A DNA stretch of 64,000 nucleotides from Comamonas sp. BIGb0124 (GTDB taxonomy: Bacteria > Pseudomonadota > Gammaproteobacteria > Burkholderiales > Burkholderiaceae_C): positions 62,001-126,000 of the forward strand of contig NZ_RJVF01000001.1 of NCBI RefSeq assembly GCF_003752175.1, read 5' to 3'. Every line of letters starts with the position of its first letter. Positions within the stretch are counted from its first letter, which is position 1. The notes below the pieces were generated by a model. That model saw nothing but the letters and a program-made list of their open reading frames with translations, had not been told where the DNA came from and ran no database searches. Both the position numbers and the translations under genes were made by a program. Shown in pieces: positions 58,662 to 64,000 of the stretch.

Positions 58662-58707
58662 GCATCCCGGCAATGGCGTCGGGATGCCGTCCAGGACAAA
58701 GGCGTCC
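58662..58707 (+). promoter_or_regulatory. ANTAR (NasT)-type dual-hexaloop RNA leader of nirB
   Basis: P1 (58662-58687) is a 10-bp stem (one G-U pair) with loop AATGGC; P2 (58694-58707) has stem GGAC/GTCC with loop AAAGGC, identical to P2 of the nasA leader. Each loop has A at 1 and G at 4. P2 and its right arm are shared with the terminator that begins at 58698. The 341-bp gap 58484-58824 holds no gene other than this leader. Confidence 0.88.
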
Positions 58708-58753
58708 GCGACACCCGGCTTGCAAGAGCTGGGCTTGTTGCGGGCGCCTTTTT
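58698..58753 (+). terminator. Leader terminator controlled by the ANTAR element (nirB)
   Basis: 58698-58713 pairs with 58736-58751 over 16 bp, broken only by two G-U pairs, and is extended by a second helix (CCCGGCT with AGCTGGG) in the loop; a T run to 58753 follows. It lies about 70 bp before the nirB start. The same P2 loop forms its left arm, so an ANTAR protein stabilising P2 would prevent termination. Confidence 0.88.
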
Positions 58754-58824
58754 GCTTTTGCAACCCGCGAACCGGTCACCGCGCTCCGCGCCCGGCCCGT
58801 TCGCCATACCCACGAGGAAGTCGC

Positions 58825-61410
58825 ATGGCACACGCGACGCACAAGACACCCCGCAAACTGCTGGTCATCGGCAACGGCATGGTCGGCCACCGTTATCTCG
58901 AGGAACTGGTCAAGCGCCATCCCGACCTGCCCGCCGCCGGCCTGGAGGTGACGGTGCTGGGCGAAGAGCCCCGCCCGGCCTACGACCGCGTCCATCTCTC
59001 GGAGTTCTTCAGCGGCCGCAGCGCCGACGATCTTTCGCTGGTGCCGCCCGGCTTCTACGACCGGCCCGGCCTCACCCTGCGCCTCAACGCCCGTGTGCAA
59101 TCCATCGAACGCCGCAACCACACGGTGATGCTGGCCGACGGCGACGTGCTGGATTACGACAAGCTGGTGCTGGCCACCGGTTCGGCGCCCTTCGTGCCCG
59201 GCGTGCCGGGGCGCGAGCGTCCGCACTGCTTTGTCTACCGCACCATCGAAGACCTCGAGGCCATGCAGGCCTCGGGTGCCAAGTCGCGCAGCGGCGTGGT
59301 GGTCGGCGGCGGCCTGCTGGGCCTGGAATGCGCCAAGGCCCTGCGCGACCTCGGTCTGGAAACGCATGTGGTCGAGTTCGCGCCCCGCCTGATGATGGTG
59401 CAGGTCGACGAAGGCGGCGGCCGCGTGCTGCGCAGCAAGATCGAAGCGCTGGGCGTGCACGTCCACACCAGCCGCAACACCGTCGAGATCACCGACGGCG
59501 CCACCGCCCGGCACCGCATGGTGTTTGCCGACGGGACCTGGCTGGAAACCGACATGATCGTGTTCTCGGCCGGCATCCGCGCCCGCGACGAACTCGCCCG
59601 CCAGAGCCTGCTGGCCGTCGGCCCCCGCGGTGGCGTGGCCGTCGACGACCAATGCCGCACCAGCGATGCCGACATCTACGCCATCGGCGAATGCGCAGCC
59701 TGGAAAGAGCAGGTCTTCGGCCTGGTCGCGCCCGGTTACGACATGGCACGGGTGGCCGTCGGCCATCTCTGCGAACAGCACGATGCCGCCTTCACCGGCG
59801 CCGACCTCAGCACCAAACTCAAGCTCATGGGCGTGGATGTCGCCAGCATCGGCGACGCCCACGGCAAGACCGCGGGCTGCCGCAGCTTCAGCTACACGGA
59901 CGAGCTGCGCCAGATCTACAAACGCATCGTCGTCAGCGAAGACGGCAAACTCCTGCTCGGCGCCGTGCTGGTGGGCGATGCCACCGAATACAGCACGCTG
60001 CAGCAGATGATGCTCAACGCCATCGCGCTGCCCGAGGCTCCCGAACACCTCATCCTGCCCGCCAGCGACGGCGCGGCCAAGCCCGGCCTCGGCGTCGATT
60101 CGCTGCCCGACAGCGCCCAGATGTGCTCGTGCAACAACGTCAGCAAGGGCCAGTTGTGCGCAGCCATCGCCGACGGCGCGCACACCATCGGCGACCTCAA
60201 GGCCTGCAGCAAGGCCGGCACCTCGTGCGGCGGCTGCGTGCCGCTGGTCACGCAGGTGCTCAAGGCCGAACTCAAGCGCCAGGGGGTGGCGGTCAACAAC
60301 CATCTGTGCGAACACTTTCCCTACTCGCGCCAGGAGCTTCACCACCTGGTGCGCGTGGGCAAGATCCGCACCTTTGCCGACCTGCTCCACAAGCATGGCA
60401 AGGGCCACGGCTGCGACATCTGCAAGCCCACAGCCGCCAACATCCTGGCCAGCTGCTGGAACGACTTTGTCCTCAACCGCGACCAGGCGCCGCTGCAAGA
60501 CAGCAACGACTACTTCCTCGGCAACATCCAGAAAGACGGCACCTACTCCATCGTGCCCCGCGTGGCTGCCGGCGAAATCACGCCCGACCAGCTCATCACC
60601 ATCGGTCAGGTCGCCAAGCGCTACAGCCTCTACACCAAGATCACGGGCGGCCAGCGCATCGATCTGTTCGGCGCCCAGGTCCATGAGCTGCCGCTGATCT
60701 GGCGCGAGCTGGTCGACGCCGGCTTCGAATCCGGCCATGCCTACGGCAAATCGCTGCGTACCGTGAAAAGCTGCGTCGGCTCGACGTGGTGCCGCTACGG
60801 CGTGCAGGACTCGGTGGGCATGGCCCTGCAACTGGAAAACCGCTACAAGGGCCTGCGCTCGCCGCACAAGATCAAGTTCGGCGTGTCGGGCTGCACCCGC
60901 GAATGTGCCGAGGCACAAGGCAAGGACGTCGGCATCATCGCCACCGAACGCGGCTGGAACCTATACGTCTGCGGCAACGGCGGCATGAAACCGCGTCACG
61001 CCGAACTGCTGGCCGTCGACCTCGACGACGCCACACTGATCCGCATGGTCGACCGTTTCCTGATGTTCTACATCCGCACCGCGGACCGCCTGCAACGCAC
61101 CAGCACCTGGCGCGACAACCTCGAGGGCGGCCTCGCGTACCTCAAGTCCGTGGTGCTCGACGACAGCCTGGGCATCGCCGCCGAACTCGAGGCCGAGATG
61201 TCGCATGTCGTCGGCACCTATGCCTGCGAATGGAAAAAAGCCGTCGACGACCCCGCCGTCGTCAAACGCCTGCGCACCTTCGTCAACAGCGACGCCGGTG
61301 ACGACAACGTGGTTTTCGTTCAAGAGCGCGGACAGATCCGCCCGGCCACGCCCGTCGAGAAACGCGCGCGCTTCAAAGGCATCCCGGTGGTCGCCGAAGC
61401 CACGGTCTGA
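58825..61410 (+). CDS. nirB: Assimilatory nitrite reductase large subunit NirB
   Basis: An 861-residue flavoprotein with a siroheme, reducing nitrite to ammonium with NAD(P)H. The FAD site VIGNGMVGHRY is at the N-terminus and a second nucleotide site VVVGGGLLGLECAKAL follows. A [2Fe-2S] BFD-like domain holds CSCNNVSKGQL and SKAGTSCGGCVP; a second one has GHGCDICKPTAANIL. The siroheme/[4Fe-4S] cysteines are Cys650, Cys656, Cys690 and Cys694 (Cx5C, Cx3C). The start follows GAGGAAG. Unusually no nirD follows: a strong terminator lies 24 bp after the stop, so the small subunit must be encoded elsewhere. Confidence 0.96.
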   Translation: MAHATHKTPRKLLVIGNGMVGHRYLEELVKRHPDLPAAGLEVTVLGEEPRPAYDRVHLSEFFSGRSADDLSLVPPGFYDRPGLTLRLNARVQSIERRNHTVMLADGDVLDYDKLVLATGSAPFVPGVPGRERPHCFVYRTIEDLEAMQASGAKSRSGVVVGGGLLGLECAKALRDLGLETHVVEFAPRLMMVQVDEGGGRVLRSKIEALGVHVHTSRNTVEITDGATARHRMVFADGTWLETDMIVFSAGIRARDELARQSLLAVGPRGGVAVDDQCRTSDADIYAIGECAAWKEQVFGLVAPGYDMARVAVGHLCEQHDAAFTGADLSTKLKLMGVDVASIGDAHGKTAGCRSFSYTDELRQIYKRIVVSEDGKLLLGAVLVGDATEYSTLQQMMLNAIALPEAPEHLILPASDGAAKPGLGVDSLPDSAQMCSCNNVSKGQLCAAIADGAHTIGDLKACSKAGTSCGGCVPLVTQVLKAELKRQGVAVNNHLCEHFPYSRQELHHLVRVGKIRTFADLLHKHGKGHGCDICKPTAANILASCWNDFVLNRDQAPLQDSNDYFLGNIQKDGTYSIVPRVAAGEITPDQLITIGQVAKRYSLYTKITGGQRIDLFGAQVHELPLIWRELVDAGFESGHAYGKSLRTVKSCVGSTWCRYGVQDSVGMALQLENRYKGLRSPHKIKFGVSGCTRECAEAQGKDVGIIATERGWNLYVCGNGGMKPRHAELLAVDLDDATLIRMVDRFLMFYIRTADRLQRTSTWRDNLEGGLAYLKSVVLDDSLGIAAELEAEMSHVVGTYACEWKKAVDDPAVVKRLRTFVNSDAGDDNVVFVQERGQIRPATPVEKRARFKGIPVVAEATV

Positions 61411-61434
61411 GTCGAAAGACAGGCGACGCCCAAC

Positions 61435-61475
61435 GCAAAGACCCACCGGTCCGATGGGATCCGGTGGGTCTTTGC
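61435..61475. terminator. nirB terminator (symmetric)
   Basis: A 15-bp perfect stem (61435-61449 with 61461-61475) with an 11-base loop. Its T-rich arm is TTTGC on the right and, on the other strand, CTTTGC, so it can end nirB and probably also csbD-side transcripts. Confidence 0.85.
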
Positions 61476-61563
61476 AGGCTGTGGGCAGGCGTTAAAACAG
61501 GCGAGCCTTCGGCCTTGAGGGTTCAGTGGCCGCTCGTCTCACCGAGCGGCCGGGAACGATCGC

Positions 61564-61776
61564 TCAGGGCAGCCAGGTGCCCGAACGGCCATGCCAGTCG
61601 TTGACTTGCTTGTCGGCTTCGTCCTTGGTGATGCCGTAGCGTTCCTGGATCTTGCCGGACAGTTGTTCGCGCTTGCCGGCGATCACGTCAAAGTCGTCGT
61701 CCGTGAGCTTTCCCCACTGTTCCTTGACGTTGCCCTTGAGTTGTTTCCAATTGCCTTCGATGCGGTCCCAGTTCAT
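61564..61776 (-). CDS. CsbD-family stress-response protein
   Basis: A 70-residue protein of the CsbD group: MNWDRIEGNWKQLKGNVKEQWGKLTDDDFDVIAGKREQLSGKIQERYG is the full family motif, a four-helix stress-induced protein of unknown biochemical role. The start follows AGGAGAT. It lies 98 bp after the secreted low-complexity gene on the same strand, which often accompanies stress-related genes. Confidence 0.92.
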   Translation of the reverse strand: MNWDRIEGNWKQLKGNVKEQWGKLTDDDFDVIAGKREQLSGKIQERYGITKDEADKQVNDWHGRSGTWLP

Positions 61777-61873
61777 GGTGATCTCCTATGGATGTCGGAT
61801 TGCTTGTTCTGATTCGGTGTAGACGCCCGGGATACCTCGGCAGCCCGGGCAGAGCCACTGCGTTCAAATGCCC

Positions 61874-62272
61874 TCAGGGCTTTTGCATGGTGCGGCCCGA
61901 GTTCGACATGCCGCGCGTGTCGTTCTTGTCACGCGGGGTGTGGGTCATGCCCGTGGTGCCCGTGGCGGGTGTGGGCGTGGTGCCGGCGCTGGGCACCGGA
62001 GCCACTTGGTTGGGCTGGTTCATCGTGGTGCCGGAACCGGCCATGCCTGCACCCGAGCCACCGGCCGGCGTGCTGTTCGAGGGACGGACGCCGGTGGTGC
62101 CGGCTGCATTGGTTGCAGCGCTGCCCGGAGGCGTCGTGGCCTGCTGGGTGTAGCCCGAGTTGGACTGGCCGGTAGCCTGAGGTGCGGGGGTCTGCTGGGC
62201 CAGCACTGACATGCTGCCAGTGACCAGCATGGCGGCTGCGGTGGTGCTGATGATTTTCTTGATGGCGGTCAT
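61874..62272 (-). CDS. Secreted Gly/Thr/Ser/Pro-rich protein of unknown function
   Basis: A 132-residue exported protein not recognised from a characterised family. The ATG at 62272 is preceded by AAAGGAG. Residues 1-25 are a signal (KKIISTTAAAMLVTGSMSVLAQ). The mature part is low-complexity: repeated TPAPQATGQSNSG, TTPPGSAATN, GSGAGMAGSGTT and PTPATGTTGMTHTP, ending in SGRTMQKP. It resembles disordered periplasmic or surface peptides often found beside CsbD in betaproteobacteria. No catalytic motif is seen. The region 62273-62510 upstream shows no further gene. Confidence 0.75.
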   Translation of the reverse strand: MTAIKKIISTTAAAMLVTGSMSVLAQQTPAPQATGQSNSGYTQQATTPPGSAATNAAGTTGVRPSNSTPAGGSGAGMAGSGTTMNQPNQVAPVPSAGTTPTPATGTTGMTHTPRDKNDTRGMSNSGRTMQKP

Positions 62273-62510
62273 TGCGAGTGCTCCTTTGCTTGGGGTAGGT
62301 CCGGATGCCTTGCGATGGGTCTGCAAATCGATCCGGTGACTCAGTTGTAAGGCCATCCGCACCCGCATTTTGTAGGCTGCAATGCCAGCTCCGCGTCCCA
62401 TTCCAGCAAGCTGGGAGCCCCCTCACAAGGGCGCTGCCCCCTCTCCTACCGGGGGGGTGCGTCACAGTGCCGCTTCGTGCTTTTCAGGGGGCTTGGTGCA
62501 CCTGTATCGG

Positions 62511-63083
62511 TCAGTCCAGCACCATCAGGTGTTCGTAGAGGATGGCACAGCCGATGCCCAGCAGCACCAGCCCGCCCACGATCTCGGCACGGCGGCCGAC
62601 CACCAGGCCCATGACGCGTCCCAGCATCACGCCCAGCGTGACCATCACAAAAGTCGCCAGGCCGATGCACACCGCCACGGGCACGATGGGCACATCCAGG
62701 AAAGCCAGGCTCACGCCCACGGCCATGGCATCGATGCTGGTGGCAAAGCCGGTGGCGGCCAAGGTCCAGAAACCATGCTGTGCCGGCTTGCGCGGCAGGT
62801 GGTCGGGCTGGCCGCTCAGGCCGGCGTAGATGGTACGTCCGCCCAGAATGGCGAGCAGTGCAAACGCGATCCAGTGGTCCCAGGCCTGGATGTAGCTGGC
62901 CGCGCCCAGGCCCAGCGCCCAGCCGACGACCGGCGTGATGGCCTCGATGACACCAAAGATGGCACCTGTGCGCAAGGCATCGCGCCACTGCGGCCGGCGC
63001 AGTTCCGAGCCTTTGACGATGGCCGCCGCAAATGCATCGGTGGACATGGCAAGCGCCAGCAACAGGGTGGAAACAGCAGTCAT
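62511..63083 (-). CDS. mntP: Manganese efflux pump MntP
   Basis: A 190-residue inner-membrane protein with six helices, close to the usual 188 of MntP (YebN). [19 protein letters not shown] and [16 protein letters not shown] are the two internal-repeat halves, each with an Asp in the membrane; [19 protein letters not shown] is between. It exports Mn2+ when levels are high. A yybP-ykoY riboswitch sits in the 5' leader, as in E. coli and many others. The ATG at 63083 fits the family start; the frame is open upstream but inside the leader. Confidence 0.95.
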   Translation of the reverse strand: MTAVSTLLLALAMSTDAFAAAIVKGSELRRPQWRDALRTGAIFGVIEAITPVVGWALGLGAASYIQAWDHWIAFALLAILGGRTIYAGLSGQPDHLPRKPAQHGFWTLAATGFATSIDAMAVGVSLAFLDVPIVPVAVCIGLATFVMVTLGVMLGRVMGLVVGRRAEIVGGLVLLGIGCAILYEHLMVLD

Positions 63084-63189
63084 GGGTACATCGTTCGGGG
63101 CGGCTGGGGCACACACAGGCATGCCTCCATCGCCCAGCCGGAACGGAAAACATGCCCATGGTCTCGCCGGATCCGCTGCACGGCGTGCG

Positions 63190-63297
63190 TGTGCGGATCT
63201 ACCCGCGCCATGGTTCGTCACGAACCAATCATGTTGACGCGGGCGCCGGCCGTGCGCGTTGCACCGCCGACAGGCTACTCCCCAAGGGAGTGGCGAC
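63190..63297 (-). ncRNA. yybP-ykoY manganese riboswitch in the mntP leader
   Basis: On the minus strand the leader contains CTTGGGGAGTAGCC, the strongly conserved start of the yybP-ykoY aptamer, followed by a variable hairpin, GTCAACATGATTGGTTCG, and GCGCGGGTAGATCCGC, where the second conserved loop returns. This order matches the E. coli mntP leader. The aptamer responds to Mn2+ and controls the gene. The ends given are approximate. Between the aptamer and mntP there is a further 100 bp of leader. Confidence 0.85.
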
Positions 63298-63365
63298 TAT
63301 AGCGGCGCCCGCGGCCCAGCAGACCGGCGGCCCCGGGGTGCGTATTGGTATCGGTCACGAAAGGC

Positions 63366-63401
63366 AAAAAACCGGCGAAAATAGAGTCATGGTTCGGCGG
63401 T
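63366..63401 (-). terminator. Putative terminator after the window-end gene
   Basis: On the minus strand ACCGCCGAA (63401-63393) pairs with TTCGCCGGT (63379-63371), with one C-C mismatch, followed by a run of T residues. It lies 34 bp past the stop at 63435, so it likely ends that transcript before the mntP leader begins. Confidence 0.5.
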
Positions 63402-63434
63402 ATAGCCTGGGCTATCAGTGTTAGCTGGCACTGG

Positions 63435-63989
63435 CTAGATGCTATCGATTTCATTACCCTGCTCGGACAGGCTGTCCTGCCCATCCAGGGCGCCGCCCGA
63501 TCCCGGCGGCATGGGTGTGGCCCTCGCCAGCGCCATCCACACATGAAACGGCAGACCCGTGGCTGCACGCCTTGGGGCCATGCGCGCCACCACCAGCCGA
63601 TCGCCCACCGCCACCATCACACCGCACTCCAGCGGCACCTCGTTGGGATCGGCAATGGCCCGGCCCCGCGCATCCTGGCCGAGCACATACCAGCACTGCC
63701 CGCCCAGCCCCAGGTAGGCCGCACGCTTGTCGGTTTTCTTCAGGTCGCCCAGCAGATCGGCGCGGCTGACCTTGATCTCGTGCACGATGGGGTCGAGGTA
63801 AGCCGGCACGCTCGAATTGCGGATCGAGAACACGTCGGGCCGGCAGAGTTTCCATTGCGCACGCGCCTCGTCCGGCAGACCCAGACCCAGCGCCGCATCG
63901 TCGCCGTCGAGCAGGCTGCGCGGCTGCGCCGAAGGCCCTGTCGACGCCCTCGCCCCTCTAGACCCTGCGACCGAGGCCGATGAAGCCAT
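63435..63989 (-). CDS. Hypothetical protein with PD-(D/E)XK/MmcB-like segment, maybe truncated by the window edge
   Basis: At least 184 residues; the frame continues past the ATG at 63989 to the window edge, so the true start may lie outside. The central part RPDVFSIRNSSV with DPIVHEIKVSRADLLGDLKKTDKRAAYLGLGGQCWYVLG resembles the MmcB/PD-(D/E)XK nuclease-like pattern: Asp in PDV and Glu-x-Lys in HEIKVS. The tail is Pro/Gly-rich. If real, it could bind or cut DNA, but no partner genes are visible. A hairpin terminator follows the gene. Confidence 0.55.
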   Translation of the reverse strand: MASSASVAGSRGARASTGPSAQPRSLLDGDDAALGLGLPDEARAQWKLCRPDVFSIRNSSVPAYLDPIVHEIKVSRADLLGDLKKTDKRAAYLGLGGQCWYVLGQDARGRAIADPNEVPLECGVMVAVGDRLVVARMAPRRAATGLPFHVWMALARATPMPPGSGGALDGQDSLSEQGNEIDSI

Positions 63990-64000
63990 GGCAACCGTGG

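Overview
The window is about 66-68% GC, densely coded on both strands and rich in LysR regulators, Bug/TctC receptors and carboxylate or peptide uptake systems. With a dnaG-rpoD pair whose sigma factor has a long Ala/Lys-rich N-terminus, this points to a chromosomal segment of a Burkholderiales betaproteobacterium, perhaps Alcaligenaceae-like; that placement is inference. I saw no rRNA, tRNA, CRISPR array, insertion sequence or prophage.

Layout. 0-2.8 kb: amidase and uronate dehydrogenase. 3-8 kb: dnaG and rpoD. 8.2-13 kb: small NTF2-like protein, CbpA-type co-chaperone, lrgAB with a divergent LysR gene, and a CaiB-type CoA transferase. 13.1-18.6 kb: a tripartite tricarboxylate transporter (tctCBA) with its two-component system (tctDE). 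18.6-22 kb: SulP transporter, cobyric acid synthase. 22-25.9 kb: a LysR gene divergent from one 877-codon reading frame that joins a DsdA-type D-serine dehydratase to a D-threonine-aldolase-like enzyme. 25.9-34.8 kb: aldo/keto reductase with divergent LysR, Tat-exported esterase, YjdF-like membrane protein, an operon of solute-binding protein, flavin monooxygenase and TetR regulator, a wrecked TctC remnant, and a YfcH-like protein.

35.1-46.6 kb is one long collinear unit: a complete peptide-type ABC importer followed by M20 peptidase, gamma-glutamyltransferase, M81 (MlrC-like) metallopeptidase and amidase. It reads as an uptake-and-dismantle pathway for a small amide-linked compound. 46.6-51.7 kb: a minus-strand set (SDR, MFS, VOC, citrate synthase with an HTH) divergent from a D-2-hydroxyacid dehydrogenase, with a perfect inverted repeat between them. 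51.8-55.3 kb: NlpC/P60 lipoprotein, and a sulfite-oxidase-fold secreted protein paired with a GGDEF-EAL protein.

55.3-61.5 kb is for nitrate/nitrite assimilation: nasA and nirB, with a PP2C-kinase fusion on the opposite strand between them. Each of nasA and nirB is preceded by a leader with two hexaloop hairpins (A at loop position 1, G at position 4), the second overlapping an intrinsic terminator. This is the known architecture for antitermination by ANTAR proteins such as NasT. The window ends with CsbD, a secreted low-complexity protein, mntP under a yybP-ykoY (Mn2+) riboswitch, and a possible PD-(D/E)XK-type protein at the edge.
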